Assembly (NCBI GenBank): GCA_038198775.1
Contig: JBBPZV010000044.1
Coordinates: 247,105-311,104 of the forward strand
Reading direction: 5' to 3'
Length of the DNA: 64,000 nucleotides
Source: JACCYJ01 sp038198775
GTDB taxonomy: Bacteria > Actinomycetota > Actinomycetes > Propionibacteriales > Nocardioidaceae
Shown: positions 1-7,916 of the stretch, piece by piece
Layout: every line of letters begins with the position of its first letter
Numbering within the stretch: the stretch's first letter is position 1
Program-made: the position numbers and the translations under genes
Notes under the pieces: generated by a model
Databases searched by the model: none
Told to the model about the DNA's origin: nothing
Seen by the model: only the letters and a program-made list of their open reading frames with translations

Positions 1-738
1 CCTGGGAGCCGTCCTGCTGGTAGTGGTGGCGGTCGTCTCCGTGGTGGCACTGGTCACCGGGAACGACGCGGCCGTGCTGAACCTCGTCGGCGCCAGCCTG
101 CACACCAGCCTCCGCTGGGTCTTTGCCGCGGGCGCGCTGTCGATGCTGATCCTGCTCGCCTCGCTGGCGCTGCTCAGCATGGGGCTGCGCCGGGAGAGGG
201 GCCGGCGCCAGGAGGTCAAGCGGCTCAAGGCCGCAGCCGGCGCCAAGGGCAGCAGCCGGCCCTCCCCGCCGGAGTCAGCGGACCGCGGAAGCACCGCGAC
301 GCGCCCGGCCTCCGAGCCGCCGCCGTCCTCGGACGGACCCCGAGCCGACGGGGTCGAGGACCATTTCCGTTCGACGCCACGTGAGTAGGCAGCGGATGGC
401 GGGCCGGCGCGGGCCGTGGCCCGCAGCACCCACCGGGCGCCCCACAACGGTGCCGGGGAGATCTCGACGGCCACCTCTACCACGCTGCCGCTGACCCGGC
501 AGCCCCGCAGCTGGGCGCCGTTCGCGGCGGCGACCGCCTCGGCGGCCGAGCACGGGTCGCTTCCCCGGCCGGTCGCCGCCGCCCCCGCGAGCGCGGCCAG
601 GTCCGCCGCCGCGTCGGCTCGATGCTGGGCCTGTGCAAGCCGCACCCCGGCGGCAACGACTCCAGTCGCCACCAGCAGCACGGCCACTGCGGTCAGCGCG
701 TAGACCGTGGCCACTCCCCCCTCACGGCGCACCCGCAT
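1..738 (-). CDS. Rv3654c-like TadE-family protein, 3' end not defined
   Basis: Starts at ATG 738, overlapping the end of the upstream TadE-like gene by 17 nt. The first ~112 residues (738 to about 403) look like the Rv3654c family: a short basic leader, a single hydrophobic helix, then RADAAADLAALAGA, a helix typical of secreted TadE/TadG-like pseudopilin partners. No stop codon occurs in this frame down to base 1, so the real end is unknown. From about 388 downward it lies antisense to the membrane protein gene, in the phase where third codon positions coincide, so the open frame there may be compositional. Likely a component of the Tad pilus or secretion apparatus. Confidence 0.5.
   Translation of the reverse strand, partial: MRVRREGGVATVYALTAVAVLLVATGVVAAGVRLAQAQHRADAAADLAALAGAAATGRGSDPCSAAEAVAAANGAQLRGCRVSGSVVEVAVEISPAPLWGARWVLRATARAGPPSAAYSRGVERKWSSTPSARGPSEDGGGSEAGRVAVLPRSADSGGEGRLLPLAPAAALSRLTSWRRPLSRRSPMLSSASEASRISIDSAPAAKTQRRLVCRLAPTRFSTAASFPVTSATTETTATTTSRTAPR
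2..388 (+). CDS. Membrane protein, 5' end cut by window edge
   Basis: The frame is already open at base 2, so the true start lies outside the window; a GTG at 23 is only an internal candidate. The visible part has two hydrophobic segments (about residues 1-18 and 38-60) separated by a short polar loop. A basic juxtamembrane stretch and a low-complexity Ser/Pro/Glu-rich cytoplasmic tail follow. Two helices plus a basic tail resemble LapA/DUF1049-type small membrane proteins, but I do not see a diagnostic motif. Third-codon positions are strongly GC-rich, which supports coding. It converges with the Tad operon on the minus strand. Function unknown. Confidence 0.6.
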   Translation: MGAVLLVVVAVVSVVALVTGNDAAVLNLVGASLHTSLRWVFAAGALSMLILLASLALLSMGLRRERGRRQEVKRLKAAAGAKGSSRPSPPESADRGSTATRPASEPPPSSDGPRADGVEDHFRSTPRE

Positions 739-1123
739 CCTCCTCCGCGGAGACGGCGCTCGCCGACAAGCCGACGGCCGGAAGGTGCCCGAGCAGGGGC
801 AGATCGGGACGTGCCTGAGCCGACACCGTGACGCGCACGAGGCCGGCGCTGGTGCTGATCGCGACGCTGGCGCCCGGCGGGCCGGCCTGCCGCGCCACGG
901 CGCGCGCCTGCTGGATGTCGCCGCGGGCGACCAGGCGGGCCGCCTCACGTGCGGCGTCCAGGCAGCGGACCTCGGTCAACGCCAGCGAGAGCACCCACAC
1001 CAACGACACCGTCAGCGCCATCAAGACAGGCAGCACCGTCGCCGCCTCGGCCGTGACCATGCCGCGCTCACGTCGGTCGCGCCGGCTGGACACCGGGATG
1101 GACGGGCCCGCCGGCCCGCCCAT
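722..1123 (-). CDS. TadE-like pilus assembly protein
   Basis: 133 residues from ATG 1123, chosen so that the basic stretch RRDRRERG stays in front of the processing-like motif GMVTAEAAT; an ATG at 1060 would remove it. A hydrophobic helix (about residues 28-45) follows, then a region with RCLDAAREAARLVARGD, typical of TadE proteins. In Tad systems these minor pseudopilins are prepilin-peptidase substrates and sit in the envelope. Eight bases separate it from the DUF4244 gene upstream, and its end overlaps the next TadE-like gene, so it is a middle gene of the Tad operon. Confidence 0.75.
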   Translation of the reverse strand: MGGPAGPSIPVSSRRDRRERGMVTAEAATVLPVLMALTVSLVWVLSLALTEVRCLDAAREAARLVARGDIQQARAVARQAGPPGASVAISTSAGLVRVTVSAQARPDLPLLGHLPAVGLSASAVSAEEDAGAP

Positions 1124-1131
1124 CCCGCGGC

Positions 1132-1311
1132 TCAGAACGGCAACCAATGCACGACCCGGCCGATGATGTCCTGCACCAGGGTGCCGAACCAGTCCGACTG
1201 GGCGACCTGCAGCAGGACGCCACCGATACCGCATGCGCCCACCGTGCCGACGGCGTACTCCGCGGTCGTCATGCCCTTGTCGTCGTGAGCCCGCTTGTAC
1301 CGACGTGTCAC
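1132..1311 (-). CDS. DUF4244 Flp-like pilin (Rv3656c-like)
   Basis: 59 residues. The GTG start at 1311 is picked because AGGAG lies 7 nt upstream; longer in-frame versions lack a ribosome binding site. The protein has a basic leader, the motif DDKGMTTAEYAVG, which resembles the prepilin cleavage site and conserved Glu of Flp pilins, then one hydrophobic segment with a Gly-rich start. It is probably the major small pilin of this actinobacterial Tad system. It lies 121 nt after tadC, so it may also be made separately in larger amounts. Confidence 0.8.
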   Translation of the reverse strand: MTRRYKRAHDDKGMTTAEYAVGTVGACGIGGVLLQVAQSDWFGTLVQDIIGRVVHWLPF

Positions 1312-1432
1312 ATGCACTCTCCTCTCCGTTTCAGCTCGGCCCGGTGGCCGAGATCGGATGTGCCTTTCACCCTCCACGGTGGTCGCGGGACGACGGGTTC
1401 GGGCCGGCAGAGCAGAATCTGGGGACAACCGG

Positions 1433-2161
1433 TCAGGCGACGAAGCTCGAGAACAGCCCGACCACCGTCGGGACGATCCCCACGACAACGAAAGCGGGGA
1501 GGAAGCACACTCCGAGCGGACCGGCGGCCTTGACCCCAACGCTGCGGGCGCGGGCCTGCGCGACGCTACGGCGGCGACGGCGGAGATCTTCGCTGCACCT
1601 TTGCAGCGCCGTAGTCACGGAGGACCCGGAACGGGCCGCTCGGGTGAACGCGCGCCCCAGCGGGCCGAGCAGTGGGTCTCGCGCCAGCTGGTGCCAAACC
1701 GCCTCCGGGTCGGTGCCGAGGTCGAGCTGCGCAGCAACCGAACGCAGCTCGGAAGCGAGCGGCTCAGGAACCGCGCCCGCCACGGTTGACCACGCCACAG
1801 CCGGTGGTCGGCCGGCGACCAGGCAGGCCACGATCAGGTCCACGGCCAGCGGAAGCTGGCGTTCCAGCAGCAGCCGCCACTCCCGACGGGCGGCCGACTC
1901 CGCACGTGAGACCCACTGGTGAGCGGCTACCGCGGCAGCGGCCGCCCACACCAGCCCGGTGGGCGGGCGGAAGACCTGCAGGGCGGCGAGGGCTGCCACC
2001 GCCGATGCGAACGGCGGCGAGGTCCACCACCGTCGGCGCGGCGGCAGGCTTGTCGTTACGCCCGAAGCAGCGGGACGGATCACCGTCAGCCGGTCGCGTC
2101 CGCGGGCAGGGAGCGCCAAAGCCACCGCGAGCGCAGCCAGCAACGGGGCGCTCAGCATCAC
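1433..2161 (-). CDS. tadC: Type II secretion F family protein TadC
   Basis: 242 residues from GTG 2161 (an ATG follows as codon 2). Hydrophobic segments at the N-terminus (about 1-17 and 50-85) and a C-terminal pair near 205-240 flank a cytoplasmic T2SSF domain containing ERQLPLAVDLIVACLVAGRP. This is the usual layout of the TadC inner-membrane platform protein, which partners TadB and the ATPase TadA. The start codon follows directly after the tadB stop (TGA then GTG, no gap), indicating translational coupling. Confidence 0.85.
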   Translation of the reverse strand: MMLSAPLLAALAVALALPARGRDRLTVIRPAASGVTTSLPPRRRWWTSPPFASAVAALAALQVFRPPTGLVWAAAAAVAAHQWVSRAESAARREWRLLLERQLPLAVDLIVACLVAGRPPAVAWSTVAGAVPEPLASELRSVAAQLDLGTDPEAVWHQLARDPLLGPLGRAFTRAARSGSSVTTALQRCSEDLRRRRRSVAQARARSVGVKAAGPLGVCFLPAFVVVGIVPTVVGLFSSFVA

Positions 2162-2968
2162 TCAGAGCTCCGCCTGCCGGGCAATGTGCTCGACCCAGAA
2201 CAGTCCTGACACGGCAAGGGCGGCACCCGCCGCGAGGCAGACCGCGCCGAACATGGAACCCAGAAGCAGCCCGACGGGATCCCCACCGAGCCCTGTCCCG
2301 AGTGCCGCGCCCAACAACGGAAGCACCGCCAGCAAGCGTGCGGTTGCCCGGGGTGGTCCCAGGGCCCCTTCCATGTCCAGGCGGATGTCCTCGTCGTCGC
2401 GCAACGCACCGGAGAGCCGGTCCAACACGTCGGCCAGGCCGGCGCCCGAGCTGTGCGCCACCTCCCAGCCGGCAGCGATGGCGGCGAACGGCTCCGCTCC
2501 CGGTCGGGAGGCCTGAGCCCGAAGTGTCCCGGCGACATCTCCACCCAACAGCGCCGTCGCCGCAACCGGTTCCACCGCGCTCCAGTTCTCGGCGGCCAGG
2601 GTGATCGCACGAGGTGGTGGTTGGCCGGCTCGCAACTCGGCCACCAGCGCATCGCAGAACTCGATGACACGGGCCCGACACGCGGCCCGTTCCCTGCGCT
2701 GCTGCCCCCGGCCGGACAACCTGACAGCGGCTGCCGCTACCGCGACCACCACCACGGCCACCAGCACCAGATGCGGTCGGTCCGCGAGCAGCTCGAGCAG
2801 CACTGCGGCGGCAGCTACCACGGCCGGCCCCCGCGCGCGTCCCCAGCGGTGCGCCTGCGCCGCGCTCGGCGGCGGCAGCCGTCGGCGCAACAGCCGGTCG
2901 GGCGCCTCGCCCACGGCGAGGACCGCGGCCAGCGCCGCGGCCGCGCCGGCAACGACGATGGTCGTCAC
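2162..2968 (-). CDS. tadB: Type II secretion F family protein TadB
   Basis: 268 residues. Two N-terminal hydrophobic stretches are followed by a basic region, a T2SSF domain (about residues 95-220, including FCDALVAELRAGQPP), and C-terminal membrane helices rich in Gly/Ala/Leu. It is the second inner-membrane platform subunit of the Tad pilus machine. The GTG start overlaps the tadA stop in a GTGA junction, and its end abuts tadC. Length and architecture are normal for actinobacterial TadB. Confidence 0.85.
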   Translation of the reverse strand: MTTIVVAGAAAALAAVLAVGEAPDRLLRRRLPPPSAAQAHRWGRARGPAVVAAAAVLLELLADRPHLVLVAVVVVAVAAAAVRLSGRGQQRRERAACRARVIEFCDALVAELRAGQPPPRAITLAAENWSAVEPVAATALLGGDVAGTLRAQASRPGAEPFAAIAAGWEVAHSSGAGLADVLDRLSGALRDDEDIRLDMEGALGPPRATARLLAVLPLLGAALGTGLGGDPVGLLLGSMFGAVCLAAGAALAVSGLFWVEHIARQAEL

Positions 2969-4116
2969 GTTCGATCAGACAGCAGCCGCTCGAGGCTGGC
3001 CCTCCCCGGACCGGTGATCGCCTCGCCACCAGCGCCAAAGGTCATGGCTGGGCGAGCGGCAACCAGCCCACGGGCATCGGGTTCGAGCACCGCCACCTCA
3101 CGGACCAAGCGGGGGCCTCGTGCCGGCCGGACGATGTGCACGACCACCTGGATGGCCGATCCAAGCTGGCTGTGCAGGGCGTCCCGGCTCATGCCCGCGG
3201 CAACACCCAGCGCCTCCATCCGGGCGGGCACGTCGCTCGCAGAGTTGGCGTGAAGCGTGCCGCACCCGCCCTCGTGGCCGGTGTTGAGCGCGGCCAACAG
3301 GTCCGTGACCTCGGCGCCGCGCACCTCCCCGACGATGAGCCGGTCCGGGCGCATCCGCAACGCCTGGCGCACCAGGTCGCGGACGGTGATCGCACCGGCT
3401 CCCTCGATGTTCGCCGGCCGGCCCTCGAGTCCCACCACGTGCGGGTGGTCGGGGCGCAGTTCGCTCGCGTCCTCCACGATCACCAGCCGCTCGCCGGGAC
3501 CGACCGCGCCGAGCAGGGCAGCCAGCAGCGTGGTCTTGCCGCCACCGGTTCCACCGGTGACCAGGAACGCCAACCGGGCGCGCACGAGGTCGCGCAACAG
3601 CGCCGCTCCGGTCGCGGTGAGGGTTCCGCAGGCCTGCAGCTGGTCGATGGTGAACGCTCTCCGGGCGGGGATCCGCAGTGACATCACGGTCCCAGGGCGA
3701 GCCGTCGGATGGAGAACTGCGTGAAAGCGCGTGCCGTCGTTCAGCCGCACGTCGACGAAGGGGCTCGCATCGTCAAGTCGCCGGCCCCCGGCAGCCGCCA
3801 GCCGTTGTGCCAGCCGGCGGATGTCGTGCTCGTCGGCGAAGCCCACCGGCGTCGGCTCCAGGCCCTCACCGCGGTCGACGAAGACGGCATCCGGACCGTT
3901 GACGACGACGTCGGTGACGTCCGGCTCTCGCAGCAGTGCGTCCAACGGGCCGGCACCGAGCGTGTCCCGGAGCAACGTATCGACCAGGTCGAGAACGGCT
4001 TCGTCGCCGAGCAGCCGGCCTTCGGCGCGCACAGCCGCGGCCACCTGGGCTGGAGTCGGTTCGGAGCCCTGCCCGGCCAGGGTGTGTCGGACCCGGTCGA
4101 GCAGGTCTGCGCTCAT
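2965..4116 (-). CDS. tadA: TadA/CpaF-family secretion ATPase
   Basis: 383 residues from ATG 4116. Walker A GGTGGGKT is at about 188-195, the Asp box VIVEDASEL at 212-220, Walker B LIVGEVRG at 260-267 and the His box GHEGGCGTLHAN at 280-291. These are the complete motif set of a secretion-superfamily (VirB11/PulE-like) hexameric ATPase that powers Tad pilus assembly on the cytoplasmic face. The start overlaps the Ssd stop (ATGA), and the stop overlaps tadB (GTGA). Not to be confused with the tRNA deaminase tadA at 44639-45121. Confidence 0.95.
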   Translation of the reverse strand: MSADLLDRVRHTLAGQGSEPTPAQVAAAVRAEGRLLGDEAVLDLVDTLLRDTLGAGPLDALLREPDVTDVVVNGPDAVFVDRGEGLEPTPVGFADEHDIRRLAQRLAAAGGRRLDDASPFVDVRLNDGTRFHAVLHPTARPGTVMSLRIPARRAFTIDQLQACGTLTATGAALLRDLVRARLAFLVTGGTGGGKTTLLAALLGAVGPGERLVIVEDASELRPDHPHVVGLEGRPANIEGAGAITVRDLVRQALRMRPDRLIVGEVRGAEVTDLLAALNTGHEGGCGTLHANSASDVPARMEALGVAAGMSRDALHSQLGSAIQVVVHIVRPARGPRLVREVAVLEPDARGLVAARPAMTFGAGGEAITGPGRASLERLLSDRT

Positions 4117-5198
4117 GCCGCAGCTCCATCGAGCCCGGCGACCGAGTCGAGGACAACAGCGCAACAAGTCGCGAGCTGTCCACGCTTGCGGCGCATGGGG
4201 CCGAGGCCCTCCTCGAGCGCCGCTGCGAGGCCCCGCTCGGTCCTCATCTGCGCCACCAGGGGCAGCTGTAGGGAGTCGGCCACCCGCGAGCCGTCCAGGC
4301 CGGACGAGCCGGGCCCCCGGACCACCAGCCCGATCTGCGCCGTCACAGGCCGCAGCGCGGACAGCACCTGGGCCGCTGCCGCGACGGCGCGGACCTCCGC
4401 GGGAACCAGCAGCAACACCAGGTTCGAGCGGGTGAGCGCCTCCTCGGCGGCCGGGTCGGGCCAGCGGGGACAGTCGACCACGACGACGTCGTTGCCCCGC
4501 TGCCCCGCGCTGAGCACCGAGCGCATCGACTCCACCGGCGCCCGCTGCGGCATTCCTCGGTCCCATGACAACACCGAGACCGACCCGACGACCGGGAGCA
4601 CCTCGCGCAGCGAGGAGGTTGCCAGCCTGCCCCTTGCTCCTGCCAGGTCGGGCCACCGCGACCCGGTCGCATCCTCGCTGCCGAGCAGCAGGTCGATGCC
4701 ACCACCGAGCGGGTCGGCGTCGACCAGCAGGGTGCGCAGGCCGCGGTCAGCGGCTGTCATCGCCAGGCCGGCGGCGAAGGTGGACGCACCGGCTCCACCG
4801 GCTCCGCTGACGACGCTGGCCGTCCAGGCCGCTCGCAGCCCTCCGTCGACGCAGGCGGCTAGCAGGTCCAAAAGCGCATCCTGCTGGCGGGGCAGCACCA
4901 GCACGTGCTCGGCCCCGAGCGCCACCGCTGGGGCCCATATCCCGGTGTCGCTCGAGTCGGCTGCCACGAGCACCACGCCGTCACGGCGCGGGGGCTCGAG
5001 CGCGCACAGCTCGGCGGCCCGGTCGCCTCCCACGATCAGCAGCGCCGAACCGGCCCAGGCGCGCCGGGCCGCGCCGACGTCTGCGGCGACCTCCGGAACT
5101 GCGCCGGCGGCGGCGCAGAGCCGGATCAGCTCGTCGAGCAGCCCACCGTCCCCGGTCACGAGTAGCGGCCGGCCACGGGCGTCGGGGAGAGGGTCCAC
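4113..5198 (-). CDS. ssd: Septum-site-determining protein Ssd (TadZ/CpaE-like)
   Basis: 361 residues from GTG 5198; a GTG at 5282 would add 28 residues. The N-terminal half resembles a receiver-like domain (PLLVTGDGG), and the C-terminal half is a MinD/ParA-like P-loop domain with LLVDADPLGGG and VVVDCPRWPD. The Walker A region is degenerate: SGAGGAGAST at about 131-140 lacks both signature lysines, so ATP hydrolysis is doubtful. Homologues are M. tuberculosis Rv3660c (Ssd) and TadZ-type localisation factors. It is first in the Tad operon and diverges from the HAD hydrolase, as in mycobacteria. Confidence 0.85.
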   Translation of the reverse strand: MDPLPDARGRPLLVTGDGGLLDELIRLCAAAGAVPEVAADVGAARRAWAGSALLIVGGDRAAELCALEPPRRDGVVLVAADSSDTGIWAPAVALGAEHVLVLPRQQDALLDLLAACVDGGLRAAWTASVVSGAGGAGASTFAAGLAMTAADRGLRTLLVDADPLGGGIDLLLGSEDATGSRWPDLAGARGRLATSSLREVLPVVGSVSVLSWDRGMPQRAPVESMRSVLSAGQRGNDVVVVDCPRWPDPAAEEALTRSNLVLLLVPAEVRAVAAAAQVLSALRPVTAQIGLVVRGPGSSGLDGSRVADSLQLPLVAQMRTERGLAAALEEGLGPMRRKRGQLATCCAVVLDSVAGLDGAAA

Positions 5199-5282
5199 AC
5201 CGTCAGGGTGGTCCGAGCCGTACGGTTCCGGGACGCCGCGGCGTCGGCTGTGGAAACGCGCGGCCGCGTCGTACCCGCTCAC

Positions 5283-5288
5283 TATGCT
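5283..5288 (+). promoter_or_regulatory. -10 element TATGCT of a leaderless promoter
   Basis: TATGCT ends exactly 7 nt before a GTG at 5296. The same 5-8 nt arrangement recurs at operon starts across this window. It overlaps the alternative ATG at 5284, which argues that translation begins at 5296. Confidence 0.55.
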
Positions 5289-5295
5289 CGACCGC

Positions 5296-6150
5296 GTGCG
5301 CGCAGCCGCGTTCTTCGACCTCGACAAGACGATCATCGCCAAGTCGAGCACGCTGGCGTTCAGCCGCCCGTTCTTCGCCGGAGGGCTGATCAGCCGGCGT
5401 TCGGTGCTGCGCAGCGCCTACGCCCAGTTCGTCTTCGCGCTGCAGGGAGCCGACCACGACCAGATGGAGAAGATGCGGGCCTACCTGTCGGCGATGTGCG
5501 AGGGCTGGCCGGTGCAGAGCGTGCGAGACATCGTCGCCGAGACGCTCCACGTCATCGTCGACCCGCTGGTCTACGACGAGGCCGTGCTGCTCATCGAGAA
5601 CCACCAGGCGGCCGGTCGGGAGGTGGTGATCGTTTCCTCCTCGGGGGCGGAGGTCGTCGAGCCGATCGGCAGGATGCTCGGCGCCGACCGGGTGGTCGCC
5701 ACCCGCATGGTGGTCGACGCCGGGCGCTATACCGGCGAGATCGACTTCTACGCCTACGGGGCCAACAAGGCGCAGGCGGTCCGGGAGCTCGCAGCCCAGC
5801 ACGACTACGACCTGGCCGCCAGCTATGCCTACAGCGACTCCGAGACCGACCTCCCGCTGCTCGAGGCCGTCGGCCACCCGTACGCGGTGAACCCGGACAA
5901 GGGCCTGCGCCGAGCCGCCGCCGAGCGGGACTGGCCGGTGCTGCAGTTCATGCGCCCAGTGGCGCTGCGGCAACGGGTCGGGCTGGGACACCCGGCCGGG
6001 CGGGCGGTCGCGGCGGCGGTGGTGGCGGGTCTGGTGACCGCCGCGGTGGTGGCCTGGCAGGCGCGACAGCACAGGGCCGTGACGGTCGCACAGCGGGTGG
6101 GCCGCGCTATCCGGGCCGAAGGTCTTCCGCTGCTGCGCCGATCGGCGTAG
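5296..6150 (+). CDS. HAD-superfamily IB hydrolase (Rv3661-like)
   Basis: 284 residues. Motif I FFDLDKT has nucleophile D8 and acid/base D10. Motif II is VIVSSSGAE, a Lys lies in GANKAQAV, and motif IV is YSDSETDLPLL, so the phosphatase core (SerB-like subclass IB) is intact. A hydrophobic helix near residues 238-258 suggests a C-terminal membrane anchor. GTG 5296 is preferred over ATG 5284 because TATGCT lies 7 nt before it. The substrate is unknown; relatives are annotated as phosphoserine phosphatase-like or as lysophospholipid-pathway enzymes. Placement opposite Ssd matches mycobacterial Rv3660c/Rv3661. Confidence 0.85.
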   Translation: MRAAAFFDLDKTIIAKSSTLAFSRPFFAGGLISRRSVLRSAYAQFVFALQGADHDQMEKMRAYLSAMCEGWPVQSVRDIVAETLHVIVDPLVYDEAVLLIENHQAAGREVVIVSSSGAEVVEPIGRMLGADRVVATRMVVDAGRYTGEIDFYAYGANKAQAVRELAAQHDYDLAASYAYSDSETDLPLLEAVGHPYAVNPDKGLRRAAAERDWPVLQFMRPVALRQRVGLGHPAGRAVAAAVVAGLVTAAVVAWQARQHRAVTVAQRVGRAIRAEGLPLLRRSA

Positions 6151-6291
6151 AAAGGGCACACCAACTCCACAGCGGCACGACGGCCAGGCACCCACGCGGC
6201 GACCTACCCTTCCTTCAGGGCAGTCGACCAGGGGCTTGTCCCCAGGCGACGATGAGCAGGTGCACGCTTGGTAACCGGGTTCGCCGTGCCC

Positions 6292-6325
6292 GCGAGCGGC
6301 GTCATCGGAAGGTGACGCCGCTCGC
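6292..6325. terminator. Hairpin between convergent genes
   Basis: A perfect 13-bp inverted repeat (6292-6304 with 6313-6325; arm GCGAGCGGCGTCA) encloses an 8-nt loop. There is no T tract. It lies between the 3' ends of the HAD hydrolase and the Rv3662c-like gene, so it can serve both strands, as GC-rich actinobacterial terminators often do. Confidence 0.75.
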
Positions 6326-6335
6326 ACGTCTGCGC

Positions 6336-7052
6336 TCACACCAGCTCGGCCGCCGCCTCGATCCCGATGGCGTACGCGGCGGCTGCATGCAGCAGCCAGG
6401 CCCGCAGCCCGGGGGCCCCGCCCTCGCGGTAGGCGCCCAGCCCGGCGTGGTAGCCGGGCGCCAGCCGCAGGTGCCCCAGCTCCGGGACCGCGACCGACAC
6501 CGGGTCCACGCCGGTGGCCACCAGGACCAGCCGCTCGGCTGCCCGGGCGACCAAGCCGTTGTACGGCAAGAAGGCCGCGGCCGCGGCGACCTCCGCGTGC
6601 ACGAGCGCCGAGACCACCATGCCCGGCGCGTCCGTGTCCGGAAGCGCCGCGGCAAGGGCGTGCAGGCGTCGGGCCGCCGATGCGTCCACCGGCCGGCCGA
6701 GCCGGTCCGCCGGTACCGCGCTGGCGGCCGCGATGGTGTGCATCCGTGCCAACGCCTGCACCGGCGAGCGCTGCCACACCGGCAACACGCCGAGCAGCTG
6801 GGTGGACAGCCGTACGGCCGCCTGCGCGACCCGATCACCTCCGCCGCCGCGCACCAGAACCAGGTCGCCGCTGCTGCCCTCCAGCACCGCCGAGGCCCAG
6901 GCGCCATGCAGCAGCGACTCCGCCGTCACCTCGGGTTCTCGCCGCCGCAGCGCTCGGCCGCCGAGCAGTGCGTCCAGGCCGTCCCGGGCTGCGGCAAAGG
7001 CTGCCGGCACCCCAGGCAACGAGGCCGCCGCTGTGAACGGGTCAGGCGGCAT
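6336..7052 (-). CDS. Conserved protein, Rv3662c-like
   Basis: 238 residues, Ala/Leu/Val-rich, with no signal peptide and no catalytic motif that I can name. The segments SPVQALARMHTIAA and ALVHAEVAAAAAFLPYNGLVARAAERL recall the helical core of Fic/DOC-like proteins, and actinobacterial homologues are often labelled oxidoreductase without proof. Synteny (next to an Rv3661-like HAD gene) supports orthology with Rv3662c. A TACGCT hexamer 6 nt upstream suggests a leaderless transcript. Function unknown. Confidence 0.7.
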   Translation of the reverse strand: MPPDPFTAAASLPGVPAAFAAARDGLDALLGGRALRRREPEVTAESLLHGAWASAVLEGSSGDLVLVRGGGGDRVAQAAVRLSTQLLGVLPVWQRSPVQALARMHTIAAASAVPADRLGRPVDASAARRLHALAAALPDTDAPGMVVSALVHAEVAAAAAFLPYNGLVARAAERLVLVATGVDPVSVAVPELGHLRLAPGYHAGLGAYREGGAPGLRAWLLHAAAAYAIGIEAAAELV

Positions 7053-7058
7053 CGGCGC

Positions 7059-7101
7059 AGCGTATCGGCGCCGCCGGCGCTGGAGCCCGGGTTGCTAGCC
7101 T
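7059..7101. promoter_or_regulatory. Divergent leaderless promoters
   Basis: Minus strand: TACGCT (7059-7064), 6 nt before ATG 7052. Plus strand: TAGCCT (7096-7101), 7 nt before ATG 7109. Both fit the TANNNT -10 consensus, and neither gene has a spaced Shine-Dalgarno sequence. Confidence 0.55.
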
Positions 7102-7108
7102 GCCGGAG

Positions 7109-7897
7109 ATGGACGACGCACTGCGGGTCGAGCGGAGCCGGACGTTCGGCAGCGTCGCCGACGTCTACCAGCGCACCCGCCCCGGCTATCCGGCCGCGGC
7201 GGTGCGGTGGCTGGTCGGCTCCCGGGCGCAGCGGGTACTGGAGCTCGGCGCGGGCACCGGCAAGCTGACCGCCGCCCTGGACGCCGTCGGCCACGAGGTG
7301 GTTGCGACCGACCCGTCCGGGCCGATGCTGGCGCGGCTGCCTGCCGGTCTCGAGGCCCGGCCGGTCCGATGCGGGGCCGAGGAGCTCCCGTTCCGCGCCG
7401 CCACGTTCGACGTCGTCGTGGCCGCACAGGCGTTCCACTGGTTCGACCCGCGGCGAGCGTTGCCCGAGATCGCCCGGGTGCTTCGCGCCGGCGGCCGCCT
7501 GGCGCTGGTGTGGAACTTCCGCGACGAGTCGGTGCCGTGGGTTCGTCGGCTCAGCGACCTCATCGGAACCGAGCACGACGACCGGGACCTGCCGCTCGAC
7601 TCGCTCGGTGCCTCGGGGCTTTTCGGCGAGCTGGCGAGTACGGAGCACCGCTGCTGGCAGCAGCTCGACCGCGAGTCGCTGCAGGGCTTGGTGCGCTCGC
7701 GCTCGTACGTCGCCTCCCTCGACGAGGCCGAGCGGTCGCGGCTGCTGGACCGGGTCGGCGCGTTGTACGACGACTACGCGCGGACCGACGGGCTGCGGTT
7801 GCCGTACCGCACCCACTGCTATCGCACCAAGGTGGTCAAGGACCCCGGCGACGCCCAGCCGCCCGACGGCGAGACGCCGCTGTTCGCGCTCCGGTGA
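7109..7897 (+). CDS. Class I SAM-dependent methyltransferase
   Basis: 262 residues. SAM-binding motif I LELGAGTGKLT is at about residues 48-58, a motif II acidic residue lies in VATDPS, and a motif IV-like stretch is FDVVVAAQAFHWFDP; this is the Methyltransf_11 layout. The FHWFDP block is typical of small-molecule methyltransferases similar to UbiE/Tam types, but the substrate cannot be read from sequence. It appears monocistronic, with the convergent lipoprotein gene only 19 bp downstream. Cytoplasmic. Confidence 0.85.
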   Translation: MDDALRVERSRTFGSVADVYQRTRPGYPAAAVRWLVGSRAQRVLELGAGTGKLTAALDAVGHEVVATDPSGPMLARLPAGLEARPVRCGAEELPFRAATFDVVVAAQAFHWFDPRRALPEIARVLRAGGRLALVWNFRDESVPWVRRLSDLIGTEHDDRDLPLDSLGASGLFGELASTEHRCWQQLDRESLQGLVRSRSYVASLDEAERSRLLDRVGALYDDYARTDGLRLPYRTHCYRTKVVKDPGDAQPPDGETPLFALR

Positions 7898-7916
7898 CGA
7901 TGGCTGTGATGCCGCG

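Noticed and set aside
5208..7268. 686-codon plus-strand open frame
   Set aside because: Out-of-frame reading of the HAD hydrolase and antisense of the Rv3662c-like gene; no family features.
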